From the NCBI GenBank assembly GCA_936450465.1, contig OW388298.1, positions 4,696,035-4,760,034 on the forward strand: a DNA stretch of 64,000 nt. The letters run 5' to 3'. The position numbers and the translations under genes were made by a program. Under the pieces are notes generated by a model that worked only from the letters and a program-made list of their open reading frames with translations, had not been told where the DNA came from and did no database searches. This DNA is from Gibbula magus. Taxonomy: Eukaryota; Mollusca; Gastropoda; Trochida; Trochidae. Positions 23,201-37,949 of the stretch are shown piece after piece; positions within the stretch are counted from its first letter, which is position 1; each line of letters starts with the position of its first letter.

Positions 23201-26200
23201 CCTTCTAACCAACAGAGTACAACTCGCCAGGGATCTTATAATGTATCCTTCTAACTAACAGAGTACAACTCGCCAGGGATCTTATCATGTATCCTTCTAA
23301 CTAACAGAGTACAACTCGACAGGGCTCTTCTCATGTATCCTTCTAACTAACAGAGTACAACTCGCCAGGGATCTTATTATGTATCCTTCTAACGAACAGA
23401 GTACAACTCGACAGGGATCTTATTATGTATCCTTCTAACTAACAGAGTACAACTCGACAGGGATCTTATCATGTATCCTTCTAACTAACAGAGTACAACT
23501 CGCCAGGGATCTTATTATGTATCCTTCTAACTAACAGAGTACAACTCGCCAGGGATCTTATCATGTATCCTTCTAACTAACAGAGTACAACTCGACAGGG
23601 ATCTTATTATGTATCCTTCTAACTAACAGAGTACAACTCGCCAGGGATCTTATCATGTATCCTTCTAACTAACAGAGTACAACTCGCCAGGGATCTTATT
23701 ATGTATCCTTCTAACTAACAGAGTACAACTCGACAGGGATCTTATCATGTATCCTTCTAACTAACAGAGTACAACTCGACAGGGATCTTATTATGTATCC
23801 TTCTAACTAACAGAGTACAACTAGACAGGGATCTTATCATGTATCCTTCTAACTAACAGAGTACAACTCGACAGGGATCTTATCATGTATCCTTCTAACT
23901 AACAGAGTACAACTCGCCAGGGATCTTATTATGTACCCTTCTAACTAACAGAGTACAACTCGACAGGGCTCTTCTCATGTATCCTTCTAACTAACAGAGT
24001 ACAACTCGCCAGGGATCTTATTATGTATCCTTCTAACGAACAGAGTACAACTCGACAGGGATCTTATTATGTATCCTTCTAACTAACAGAGTACAACTCG
24101 ACAGGGATCTTATTATGTATCCTTCTAACTAACAGAGTACAACTCGCCAGGGATCTTATTATGTATCCTTCTTACTAACAGAGTACAACTCGCCAGGGAT
24201 CTTATTATGTATCCTTCTAACTAACAGAGTACAACTCGCCAGGGATCTTATGATGTATCCTTCTAACTAACAGAGTACAACTCGACAGGGATCTTATCAT
24301 GTATCCTTCTAACTAACAGAGTACAACTCGCCAGGGATCTTATTATGTATCCTTCTAACTAACAGAGTACAACTCGACAGGGATTTTATCATGTATCCTT
24401 CTAACTAACAGAGTACAAATCGACAGGGATCTTATCATGTATCCTTCTAACTAACAGAGTACAACTCGCCAGGGATCTTATTATGTATCCTTCTAAATAA
24501 CAGAGTATAACTCGCCAGGGATCTTATTATGTACCCTTCTAACTAACAGAGTACAACTCGACAGGGATCTTATCATGTATCCTTCTAACTAACAGAGTAC
24601 AACTCGCCAGGGATCTTATTATGTATCCTTCTAACTAACAGAGTACAACTCGCCATCGATTTTATTATGTATCCTTCTAACTAACAGAGTACAACTCGCC
24701 AGGGATCTTATCATGTATCCTTCTAACTAACAGAGTACAACTCGACAGGGATCTTATCATGTATCCTTCTAACTAACAGAGTACAACTCGACAGGGATCT
24801 TATCATGTATCCTTCTAACTAACAGAGTACAACTCGCCAGGGATCTTATTATGTATCCTTCTAACTAACAGAGTACAACTCGACAGGGATCTTATCATGT
24901 ATCCTTCTAACTAACAGAGTACAACTCGACAGGGATCTTATTATGTATCCTTCTAACTAACAGAGTACAACTCGCCAGGGATCTTATCATGTATCCTTCT
25001 AACTAACAGAGTACAACTCGCCAGGGATCTTATTATGTATCCTTCTAACTAACAGAGTACAACTCGACAGGGATCTTATCATGTATCCTTCTAACTAACA
25101 GAGTACAACTCGCCAGGGATCTTATTATGTATCCTTCTAACTAACAGAGTACAACTCAACAGGGATCTTATCATGTATCCTTCTCACTAACAGAGTACAA
25201 CTCGACAGGGATCTTATCATGTATCCTTCTAACTAACAGAGTACAACTCGCCAGGGATCTTATTATGTACCCTTCTAACTAACAGAGTACAACTCGACAG
25301 GGCTCTTCTCATGTATCCTTCTAACTAACAGAGTACAACTCGACAGGGATCTTATTATGTATCCTTCTAACTAACAGAGTACAACTCGCCAGGGATCTTA
25401 TCATGTATCCTTCTAACTAACAGAGTACAACTCGCCAGGGATCTTATTATGTATCCTTCTAACTAACAGAGTACAACTCGACAGGGATCTTATCATGTAT
25501 CCTTCTAACTAACAGAGTACAACTCGCCAGGGATCTTATCATGTATCCTTCTAACTAACAGAGTACAACTCGCCAGGGATCTTATTATGTATCCTTCTAA
25601 CTAACAGAGTACAACTCGACAGGGATCTTATCATGTATCCTTCTAACTAACAGAGTACAACTCGACAGGGATCTTATTATGTATCCTTCTAACTAACAGA
25701 GTACAACTAGACAGGGATCTTATCATGTATCCTTCTAACTAACAGAGTACAACTCGACAGGGATCTTATCATGTATCCTTCTAACTAACAGAGTACAACT
25801 CGCCAGGGATCTTATTATGTACCCTTCTAACTAACAGAGTACAACTCGACAGGGCTCTTCTCATGTATCCTTCTAACTAACAGAGTACAACTCGCCAGGG
25901 ATCTTAATATGTATCCTTCTAACGAACAGAGTACAACTCGACAGGGATCTTATTATGTATCCTTCTAACTAACAGAGTACAACTCGACAGGGATCTTATT
26001 ATGTATCCTTCTAACTAACAGAGTACAACTCGCCAGGGATCTTATTATGTATCCTTCTTACTAACAGAGTACAACTCGCCAGGGATCTTATTATGTATCC
26101 TTCTAACTAACAGAGTACAACTCGACAGGGATCTTATTATGTATCATTCTAACTAACAGAGTACAACTCGACAGGGATCTTATCATGTATCCTTCTAACT

Positions 26201-26290
26201 AACAGAGTACAACTCGACAGGGATCTTATTATGTATCCTTCTAACCAACAGAGTACAACTCGCCAGGGATCTTATAATGTATCCTTCTAA
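20250..26290. repeat. 66-monomer (3,036-bp) higher-order repeat, two copies
   Basis: Markers shift by exactly 3,036 bp: GCTCTTC 20288 to 23324, CTAG variant 20785 to 23821 and 22671 to 25707, AAATCG 21381 to 24417, ATCGAT 21617 to 24653, and a GTATCATTCT monomer (last A of GTATCA 23110 to 26146). An AACCAAC monomer (about 23207 to 26243) is near the end of the match. Beyond about 26,290 the marker order differs. This is the largest block unit found here. Confidence 0.85.
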
Positions 26291-27830
26291 CTAACAGAAT
26301 ACAACTCGCCAGGGATTTTATTATGTATCCTTCTAACTAACAGAGTACAACTGGACAGGGATCTTATCATGTATCCTTCTAACTAACAGAGTACAACTCG
26401 CCAGGTATCTTATCATGTATCCTTCTAAATAACAGAGTACAACTCGCCAGGGATCTTATTATGTATCCTTCTAACTAACAGAGTACAACTCGACAGGGAT
26501 CTTATTATGTATCCTTCTAACTAACAGAGTACAACTCGACAGGGATCTTATCATGTATCCTTCTAACTAACAGAGTACAACTCGACAGGGATCTTATCAT
26601 GTATCCTTCTAACTAACAGAGTACAACTCGCCAGGGATCTTATTATGTATCCTTCTAACTAACAGAGTACAACTCGACAGGGATCTTATCATGTATCCTT
26701 CTAACTAACAGAGTACAACTCGACAGGGATCTTATCATGTATCCTTCTAACTAACAGAGTACAACTCGCCAGGGATCTTATTATGTATCCTTCTAAATAA
26801 CAGAGTATAACTCGCCAGGGATCTTATTATGTACCCTTCTAACTAACAGAGTACAACTCGACAGGGATCTTATCATGTATCCTTCTAACTAGCAGAGTAC
26901 AACTCGCCAGGTATCTTATTATGTATCCTTCTAACTAACAGAGTACAACTCGCCATCGATTTTATTATGTATCCTTCTAACTAACAGAGTACAACTCGCC
27001 AGGGATCTTATCATGTATCCTTCTAACTAACAGAGTACAACTCGACAGGGATCTTATCATGTATCCTTCTAACTAACAGAGTACAACTCGACAGGGATCT
27101 TATCATGTGTCCTTCTAACTAACAGAGTACAACTCGACAGGGATCTTATTATGTATCCTTCTAACTAACAGAGTACAACTCGACAGGGATCTTATCATGT
27201 ATCCTTCTAACTAACAGAGTACAACTCGACAGGGATCTTATTATGTATCCTTCTAACTAACAGAGTACAACTCGCCAGGGATCTTATCATGTATCCTTCT
27301 AACTAACAGAGTACCACTCGCCAGGGATCTTATTATGTATCCTTCTAACTAACAGAGTACAACTCGACAGGGATCTTATCATGTATCCTTCTAACTAACA
27401 GAGTACAACTCGCCAGGGATCTTATTATGTATCCTTCTAACTAACAGAGTACAACTCGACAGGGATCTTATCATGTATCCTTCTCACTAACAGAGTACAA
27501 CTCGACAGGGATCTTATCATGTATCCTTCTAACTAACAGAGTACAACTCGTCAGGGATCTTATTATGTACCCTTCTAACTAACAGAGTACAACTCGACAG
27601 GGCTCTTCTCATGTATCCTTCTAACTAACAGAGTACAACTCGACAGGGATCTTATTATGTATCCTTCTAACTAACAGAGTACAACTCGCCAGGGATCTTA
27701 TCATGTATCCTTCTAACTAACAGAGTACAACTCGCCAGGGATCTTATTATGTATCCTTCTAACTAACAGAGTACAACTCGACAGGGATCTTATCATGTAT
27801 CCTTCTAACTAACAGAGTACAACTCGCCAG
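24400..27830. repeat. 50-monomer (2,300-bp) partial block duplication overlapping the 66-mer
   Basis: Markers shift by 2,300 bp: TAAATAAC-type monomer 24497 to 26797, ATCGAT 24653 to 26953, TTCTCACT 25181 to 27481, and GCTCTTC 25302 to 27602. It reuses part of the second 66-mer copy, so a further duplication was layered on the earlier one. Confidence 0.75.
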
Positions 27831-28279
27831 GGATCTTATTATGTATCCTTCTAACTAACAGAGTACAACTCGCCAGGGATCTTATGATGTATCCTTCTAA
27901 CTATCAGAGTACAACTCGACAGGGATCTTATCATGTATCCTTCTAACTAACAGAGTACAACTCGACAGGGATCTTATCATGTATCCTTCTAACTAACAGA
28001 GTACAACTCGCCAGGGATCTTATTATGTATCCTTCTAACTAACAGAGTACAACTCGCCAGGGATCTTATTATGTATCCTTCTAACTAACAGAGTACAACT
28101 CGCTAGGGAACTTATTATGTATCCTTCTAACTAACAGAGTACAACTCGACAGGGATCTTATCATGTATCCTTCTAACTTACAGAGTACAACTCGCCAGGG
28201 ATCTTATCATGTATCCTTCTAACTAACAGAGTACAACTCGACAGGGATCTTATCATGTATCCTTCTAACTAACAGAGTA

Positions 28280-31200
28280 CAACTCGCCAGGGATCTTATT
28301 ATATATCCTTCTAACTAACAGAGTACAACTCGACAGGGATCTTATTATGTATCCTTCTAACTAACAGAGTACAACTCGACAGGGATCTTATCATGTATCC
28401 TTCTAACGAACAGAGTACAACTCGCCAGGGATCTTATTATGTATCCTTCTAACTAACAGAGTACAACTCGCCATCGATTTTATTATGTATCCTTCTAACT
28501 AACAGAGTACAACTCGCCAGGGATCTTATCATGTATCCTTCTAACTAACAGAGTACAACTCGACAGGGATCTTATCATGTATCCTTCTAACTAACAGAGT
28601 ACAACTCGCCAGGGATCTTATTATGTATCCTTCTAACTAACAGAGTACAACTCGACAGGGATCTTATCATGTATCCTTCTAACTAACAGAGTACAACTCG
28701 CCAGGGATCTTATTATGTATCCTTCTAACTAACAGAGTACAACTCGCCATCGATTTTATTATGTATCCTTCTAACTAACAGAGTACAACTCGCCAGGGAT
28801 CTTATCATGTATCCTTCTAACTAACAGAGTACAACTCGACAGGGATCTTATCATGTATCCTTCTAACTAACAGAGTACAACTCGCCAGGGATCTTATTAT
28901 GTATCCTTCTAACTAACAGAGTACAACTCGACAGGGATCTTATCATGTATCCTTCTAACTAACAGAGTACAACTCGACAGGGATCTTATCATGTATCCTT
29001 CTAACTAACAGAGTACAACTCGCCAGGGATCTTATTATATATCCTTCTAACTAACAGAGTACAACTCGACAGGGATCTTATTATGTATCCTTCTAACTAA
29101 CAGAGTACAACTCGACTGGGATCTTATCATGTATCCTTATAACGAACAGAGTACAACTCGCCAGGGATCTTATTATGTATCCTTCTAACTAACAGAGTAC
29201 AACTCGCCATCGATTTTATTATGTATCCTTCTAACTAACAGAGTACAACTCGCCAGGGATCTTATCATGTATCCTTCTAACTAACAGAGTACAACTCGAC
29301 AGGGATCTTATCATGTATCCTTCTAACTAACAGAGTACAACTCGCCAGGGATCTTATTATGTATCCTTCTAACTAACAGAGTACAACTCGACAGGGATCT
29401 TATCATGTATCCTTCTAACTAACAGAGTACAACTCGCCAGGGATCTTATTATGTATCCTTCTAACTAACAGAGTACAACTCGCCATCGATTTTATTATGT
29501 ATCCTTCTAACTAACAGAGTACAACTCGCCAGGGATCTTATCATGTATCCTTCTAACTAACAGAGTACAACTCGACAGGGATCTTATCATGTATCCTTCT
29601 AACTAACAGAGTACAACTCGCCAGGGATCTTATCATGTATCCTTCTAACTAACAGAGTACAACTCGACAGGGATCTTATCATGTATCCTTCTAACTAACA
29701 GAGTACAACTCGCCAGGGATCTTATCATGTATCCTTCTAACTAACAGAGTACAACTCGACAGGGATCTTATTATGTATCCTTCTAACTAACAGAGTACAA
29801 CTCTCCAGGGATCTTATTATGTATCCTTCTAACTAACAGAGTACAACTCGACAGGGATCTTATCATGTATCCTTCTAACTAACAGAGTACAACTCGCCAG
29901 GGATCTTATTATGTATCCTTCTAACTAACAGAGTACAACTCGACAGGGATCTTATCATGTATCCTTCTAACTAACAGAGTACAACTCGACAGGGATCTTA
30001 TCATGTATCCTTCTAACTAACAGAGTACAACTCGACAGGGATCTTATCATGTATCCTTCTAACTAACAGAGTACAACTCGACAGGGATCTTATTATGTAT
30101 CCTTCTAACTAACAGAGTACAACTCGACAGGGATCTTATCATGTATCCTTCTAACGAACAGAGTACAACTCGCCAGGGATCTTATTATGTATCCTTCTAA
30201 CTAACAGAGTACAACTCGCCATCGATTTTATTATGTATCCTTCTAACTAACAGAGTACAACTCGCCAGGGATCTTATCATGTATCCTTCTAACTAACAGA
30301 GTACAACTCGACAGGGATCTTATCATGTATCCTTCTAACTAACAGAGTACAACTCGCCAGGGATCTTATTATGTATCCTTCTAACTAACAGAGTACAACT
30401 CGACAGGGATCTTATCATGTATCCTTCTAACTAACAGAGTACAACTCGCCAGGGATCTTATTATGTATCCTTCTAACTAACAGAGTACAACTCGCCATCG
30501 ATTTTATTATGTATCCTTCTAACTAACAGAGTACAACTCGCCAGGGATCTTATCATGTATCCTTCTAACTAACAGAGTACAACTCGACAGGGATCTTATC
30601 ATGTATCCTTCTAACTAACAGAGTACAACTCGCCAGGGATCTTATTATGTATCCTTCTAACTAACAGAGTACAACTCGACAGGGATCTTATCATGTATCC
30701 TTCTAACTAACAGAGTACAACTCGACAGGGATCTTATCATGTATCCTTCTAACTAACAGAGTACAACTCGCCAGGGATCTTATTATATATCCTTCTAACT
30801 AACAGAGTACAACTCGACAGGGATCTTATTATGTATCCTTCTAACTAACAGAGTACAACTCGACTGGGATCTTATCATGTATCCTTCTAACGAACAGAGT
30901 ACAACTCGCCAGGGATCTTATTATGTATCCTTCTAACTAACAGAGTACAACTCGCCATCGATTTTATTATGTATCCTTCTAACTAACAGAGTACAACTCG
31001 CCAGGGATCTTATCATGTATCCTTCTAACTAACAGAGTACAACTCGACAGGGATCTTATCATGTATCCTTCTAACTAACAGAGTACAACTCGCCAGGGAT
31101 CTTATTATGTATCCTTCTAACTAACAGAGTACAACTCGACAGGGATCTTATCATGTATCCTTCTAACTAACAGAGTACAACTCGCCAGGGATCTTATTAT

Positions 31201-31570
31201 GTATCCTTCTAACTAACAGAGTACAACTCGCCATCGATTTTATTATGTATCCTTCTAACTAACAGAGTACAACTCGCCAGGGATCTTATCATGTATCCTT
31301 CTAACTAACAGAGTACAACTCGACAGGGATCTTATCATGTATCCTTCTAACTAACAGAGTACAACTCGCCAGGGATCTTATTATGTATCCTTCTAACTAA
31401 CAGAGTACAACTCGACAGGGATCTTATCATGTATCCTTCTAACTAACAGAGTACAACTCGCCAGGGATCTTATCATGTATCCTTCTAACTAACAGAGTAC
31501 AACTCGACAGGGATCTTATTATGTATCCTTCTAACTAACAGAGTACAACTCTCCAGGGATCTTATTATGT
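28280..31570. repeat. 38-monomer (1,748-bp) duplication with nested 16-mer spacing
   Basis: ATCGAT variants at 28471, 28747, 29207, 29483, 30219, 30495, 30955 and 31231 are spaced 6, 10, 6, 16, 6, 10 and 6 monomers. The first four map onto the last four with a shift of 1,748 bp. CGACTGGG (29113 to 30861), TATTATATAT (29033 to 30781) and CTCTCCAGGG (29801 to 31549) confirm it. Within each half a 16-monomer (736-bp) shift is also visible (28471 to 29207, 28747 to 29483). Confidence 0.85.
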
Positions 31571-34500
31571 ATCCTTCTAACTAACAGAGTACAACTCGAC
31601 AGGGATCTTATCATGTATCCTTCTAACTAACAGAGTACAACTCGCCAGGGATCTTATTATGTATCCTTCTAACTAACAGAGTACAACTCGACAGGGATCT
31701 TATCATGTATCCTTCTAACTAACAGAGTACAACTCGACAGGGATCTTATCATGTATCCTTCTAACTAACAGAGTACAACTCGACAGGGATCTTATCATGT
31801 ATCCTTCTAACTAACAGAGTACAACTCGCCAGGGATCTTATTATGTATCCTTCTAACTAACAGAGTACAACTCGACAGGGATCTTATCATGTATCCTTCT
31901 AACTAACAGAGTACAACTCGCCAGGGATCTTATTATGTATCCTTCTAACTAACAGAGTACAACTCGACAGGGATCTTATTATGTACCCTTCTAACTAACA
32001 GAGTACAACTCGCCAGGGATCTTATTATGTATCCTTCTAACTAACAGAGTACAACTCGCCAGGGATCTTATCATGTATCCTTCTAACTAACAGAGTACAA
32101 CTCGCCAGGGATCTTATCATGTATCCTTCTAACTAACAGAGTACAACTCGCCAGGGATCTTATTATGTATCCTTCTAACTAACAGAGTACAACTCGACAG
32201 GGATCTTATTATGTACCCTTCTAACTAACAGAGTACAACTCGACAGGGATCTTATCATGTATCCTTCTAACTAACAGAGTACAACTCGACAGGGATCTTA
32301 TCATGTATCCTTCTAACTAACAGAGTACAACTCGCCAGGGATCTTATTATGTATCCTTCTAACTAACAGAGTACAACTCGACAGGGATCTTATCATGTAT
32401 CCTTCTAACTAACAGAGTACAACTCGCCAGGGATCTTATTATGTATCCTTCTAACTAACAGAGTACAACTCGACAGGGATCTTATTATGTATCCTTCTAA
32501 CTAACAGAGTACAACTCGCCAGGGATCTTATTATGTATCCTTCTAACTAACAGAGTACAACTCGCCAGGGATCTTATCATGTATCCTTCTAACTAACAGA
32601 GTACAACTCGCCAGGGATCTTATCATGTATCCTTCTAACTAACAGAGTACAACTCGCCAGGGATCTTATTATGTATCCTTCTAACTAACAGAGTACAACT
32701 CGACAGGGATCTTATTATGTACCCTTCTAACTAACAGAGTACAACTCGCCAGGGATCTTATTATGTATCCTTCTAACTAACAGAGTACAACTCGCCAGGG
32801 ATCTTATCATGTATCCTTCTAACTAACAGACTACAACTCGACAGGGATCTTATCATGTATCCTTCTAACTAAAAGAGTACAACTCGCCAGGGATCTTATT
32901 ATGTATCCTTCTATCTAACAGAGTACAACTCGACAGGGATCTTATCATGTATCCTTCTAACTAACAGAGTACAACTCGACAGGGATCTTATCATGTATCC
33001 TTCTAACTAACAGAGTACAACTCGCCAGGGATCTTATTATGTACCCTTCTAACTAACAGAGTACAACTCGCCAGGGATCTTATTATGTATCCTTCTAACT
33101 AACAGAGTACAACTCGACAGGGATCTTCTCATGTATCCTTCTAACTAACAGAGTACAACTCGACAGGGATCTTATCATGTATCCTTCTAACTAACAGAGT
33201 ACAACTCGCCAGGGATCTTATCATGTATCCTTCTAACTAACATAGTACAACTCGCCAGGGATCTTATTATGTATCCTTCTAACTAACAGAGTACAACTCG
33301 ACAGGGATCTTATTATGTATCCTTCTAACTAACAGAGTACAACTCGCCAGGGATCTTATTATGTATCCTTCTAACTAACACAGTACAACTCGACAGGGAT
33401 CTTATCATGTATCCTTCTAACTAACAGAGTACAACTCGCCAGGGATCTTATTATGTATCCTTCTAACTAACAGAGTACAACTCGCCAGGGATCTTATTAT
33501 GTATCCTTCTAACTAACAGAGTACAACTCGACAGGGATCTTATCATGTATCCTTCTAACTAACAGAGTACAACTCGACAGGGATCTTATCATGTATCCTT
33601 CTAACTAACAGAGTACAACTCGCCAGGGATCTTATTATGTATCCTTCTAACTAACAGAGTACAACTCGCCAGGGATCTTATTATGTATCCTTCTAACTAA
33701 CAGAGTACAACTCGCCAGGGATCTTATTATGTATCCTTCTAACTAACAGAGTACAACTCGACAGGGATCTTATCATGTATCCTTCTAACTAACAGAGTAC
33801 AACTCGACAGGGATCTTATCATGTATCCTTCAAACTAACAGAGTACAACTCGCCAGGGATCTTATTATGTATCCTTCTAACTAACAGAGTACAACTCGAC
33901 AGGGATCTTATCATGTATCCTTCTAACTAACAGAGTACAACTCGCCAGGGATCTTATTATGTACCCTTCTAACTAACAGAGTACAACTCGACAGGGATCT
34001 TCTCATGTATCCTTCTAACTAACAGAGTACAACTCGCCAGGGATCTTATTATGTATCCTTCTAACTAACAGAGTACAACTCGACAGGGATCTTCTCATGT
34101 ATCCTTCTAACTAACAGAGTACAACTCGACAGGGATCTTATCATGTATCCTTATAACTAACAGAGTACAACTCGACAGGGATCTTATCATGTATCCTTCT
34201 AACTAACATAGTACAACTCGCCAGGGATCTTATGATGTATCCTTCTAACTAACACAGTACAACTCGACAGGGATCTTATCATGTATCCTTCTAACTAACA
34301 GAGTACAACTCGCCAGGGATCTTATTATGTATCCTTCTAACTAACAGAGTACAACTCGCCAGGGATCTTATTATGTATCCTTCTAACTAACAGAGTACAA
34401 CTCGACAGGGATCTTATCATGTATCCTTCTAACTAACAGAGTACAACTCGACAGGGATCTTATCATGTATCCTTCTAACTAACAGAGTACAACTCGACAG

Positions 34501-35189
34501 GGATCTTATCATGTATCCTTCTAACTAACAGAGTACAACTCGACAGGGATCTTATCATGTATCCTTCTAACTAACAGAGTACAACTCGCCAGGTATCTTA
34601 TCATGTATCCTTCTAACTAACAGAGTACAACTCGACAGGGATCTTATTATGTATCCTTCTAACTAACAGAGTACAACTCGACAGGGATCTTCTCATGTAT
34701 CCTTCTAACTAACAGAGTACAACTCGACAGGGATCTTATTATGTATCCTTCTGACTAACAGAGTACATCTCGACAGGGATCTTATTATGTATCCTTCTAA
34801 CTAACAGAGTACAACTCGCCAGGGATCTTATTATGTATCCTTCTAACTAACAGAGTACAACTCGACAGGGATCTTATTATGTATCCTTCTAACTAACAGA
34901 GTACAACTCGACAGGGATCTTATCATGTATCCTTCTAACTAACAGAGTACAACTCGACAGGGATCTTATCATGTATCCTTCTAACTAACAGAGTACAACT
35001 CGCCAGGGATCTTATTATGTATCCTTCTAACTAACAGAGTACAACTCGCCAGGGATCTTATCATGTATCCTTCTAACTAACAGAGTACAACTCGCCAGGG
35101 ATCTTATCGTGTATCCTTCTAACTAACAGAGTACAACTCGCCAGGGATCTTATTATGTATCCTTCTAACTAACAGAGTACAACTCGACA

Positions 35190-36110
35190 GGGATCTTATC
35201 ATGTATCCTTCTAACTAACAGAGTACAACTCGCCAGGGATCTTATTATGTATCCTTCTAACTAACAGAGTACAACTCGCCAGGGATCTTATCATGTATCC
35301 TTCTAACTAACAGAGTACAACTCGACAGGGATCTTATCGTGTATCCTTCTAACTAACAGAGTACAACTCGCCAGGGATCTTATTATGTATCCTTCTAACT
35401 AACAGAGTACAACTCGCCAGGGATCTTATTATGTATCCTTCTAACTAACAGAGTACAACTCGACAGGGATCTTATCATGTATCCTTCTAACTAACAGAGT
35501 ACAACTCGCCAAGGATCTTATCATGTATCCTTCTAACTAACAGAGTACAACTCGACAGGGATCTTATCATGTATCCTTCAAACTAACAGAGTACAACTCG
35601 CCAGGGATCTTATTATGTATCCTTCTAACTAACAGAGTACAACTCGACAGGGATCTTATCATGTATCCTTCTAACTAACAGAGTACAACTCGCCAGGGAT
35701 CTTATTATGTATCCTTCTAACTAACAGAGTACAACTCGCCAGGGATCTTATCATGTATCCTTCTAACTAACAGAGTACAACTCGACAGGGATCTTATCGT
35801 GTATCCTTCTAACTAACAGAGTACAACTCGCCAGGGATCTTATTATGTATCCTTCTAACTAACAGAGTACAACTCGCCAGGGATCTTATTATGTATCCTT
35901 CTAACTAACAGAGTACAACTCGACAGGGATCTTATCATGTATACTTCTAACTAACAGAGTACAACTCGCCAAGGATCTTATCATGTATCCTTCTAACTAA
36001 CAGAGTACAACTCGACAGGGATCTTATCATGTATCCTTCAAACTAACAGAGTACAACTCGCCAGGGATCTTATTATGTATCCTTCTAACTAACAGAGTAC
36101 AACTCGACAG
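35190..36110. repeat. 10-monomer (460-bp) higher-order repeat, two copies
   Basis: Three rare monomers repeat in order at 460 bp: a TATCGTG monomer near 35,331 and 35,791, a CCAAGGATC monomer at about 35,510 and 35,970, and a GTATCCTTCA monomer at 35,571 and 36,031. This is one of the smallest block units in the array. Confidence 0.75.
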
Positions 36111-37949
36111 GGATCTTATCATGTATCCTTCTAACTAACAGAGTACAACTCGCCAGGGATCTTATTATGTACCCTTCTAACTAACAGAGTACAACTCGAC
36201 AGGGATCTTCTCATGTATCCTTCTAACTAACAGAGTACAACTCGCCAGGGATCTTATTATGTATCCTTCTAACTAACAGAGTACAACTCGACAGGGATCT
36301 TCTCATGTATCCTTCTAACTAACAGAGTACAACTCGACAGGGATCTTATCATGTATCCTTATAACTAACAGAGTACAACTCGACAGGGATCTTATCATGT
36401 ATCCTTCTAACTAACATAGTACAACTCGCCAGGGATCTTATTATGTATCCTTCTAACTAACAGAGTACAACTCGCCAGGGATCTTATTATGTATCCTTCT
36501 AACTAACAGAGTACAACTCGCCAGGGATCTTATTGTGTATCCTTCTAACTAACACAGTACAACTCGACAGGGATCGTATCATGTATCCTTCTAACTAACA
36601 GAGTACAACTCGCCAGGGATCTTATTATGTATCCTTCTAACTAACAGAGTACAACTCGCCAGGGATCTTATTATGTATCCTTCTAACTAACAGAGTACAA
36701 CTCGACAGGGATCTTATCATGTATCCTTCTAACTAACAGAGTACAACTCGACAGGGATCTTATCATGTATCCTTCTAACTAACAGAGTACAACTCGCCAG
36801 GGATCTTATTATGTATCCTTCTAACTAACAGAGTACAACTCGCCAGGGATCTTATTGTGTATCCTTCTAACTAACAGAGTACAACTCGCCAGGGATCTTA
36901 TCATGTATCCTTCTAACTAACAGAGTACAACTCGCCAAGGATCTTATCATGTATCCTTCTAACTAACAGAGTACAACTCGACAGGGATCTTGCCATGTAT
37001 CCTTCTAACTAACAGAGTACAACTCGCCAGGGATCTTATTATGTATCCTTCTAACTAACAGAGTACAACTCGACAGGGATCTTATCATGTATCCTTCTAA
37101 CTAACAGAGTACAACTCGAAAGGGATCTTATCATGTATCCTTCTAACTAACAGAGTACAACTCGCCAGGGATCTTATTATGTATCCTTCTAACTAACAGA
37201 GTACAACTCGACAGGGATCTTATCATGTATCCTTCTAACTAACAGAGTACAACTCGCCAGGGATCTTATTATGTATCCTTCTAACTAACAGAGTACAACT
37301 CGCCAGGGATCTTATCGTGTATCCTTCTAACTAACAGAGTACAACTCGCCAGGGATCTTATTATGTATCCTTCTAACTAACAGAGTACAACTCGACAGGG
37401 ATCTTATCATGAATCCTTCTAACTAACAGAGTACAACTCGACAGGGATCTTATCATGAATCCTTCTAACTAACAGAGTACAACTCGCCAGGGATCTTATC
37501 ATGTATCCTTCTAACTAAAAGAGTACAACTCGCCAAGGATCTTATCATGTATCCTTCTAACTAACAGAGTACAACTCGACAGGGATCTTGTCATGTATCC
37601 TTCTAACTAACAGAGTACAACTCGCCAGGGATCTTATTATGTATCCTTCTAACTAACAGAGTACAACTCGCCAGGGATCTTATCATGTATCCTTCTAACT
37701 AACAGAGTACAACTCGACAGGGATCTTATTATGTATCCTTCTAACTAATAGAGTACAACTCGCCAGGGATCTTATTATGTATCCTTCTAACTAACAGAGT
37801 ACAACTCGCCAGGGATCTTATCGTGTATCCTTCTAACTAACAGAGTACAACTCGACAGGGATCTTATCATGTATCCTTCTAACTAACAGAGTACAACTCG
37901 ACAGGGATCTTATTATGTATCCTTCTAACTAACAGAGTACAACTCGACA

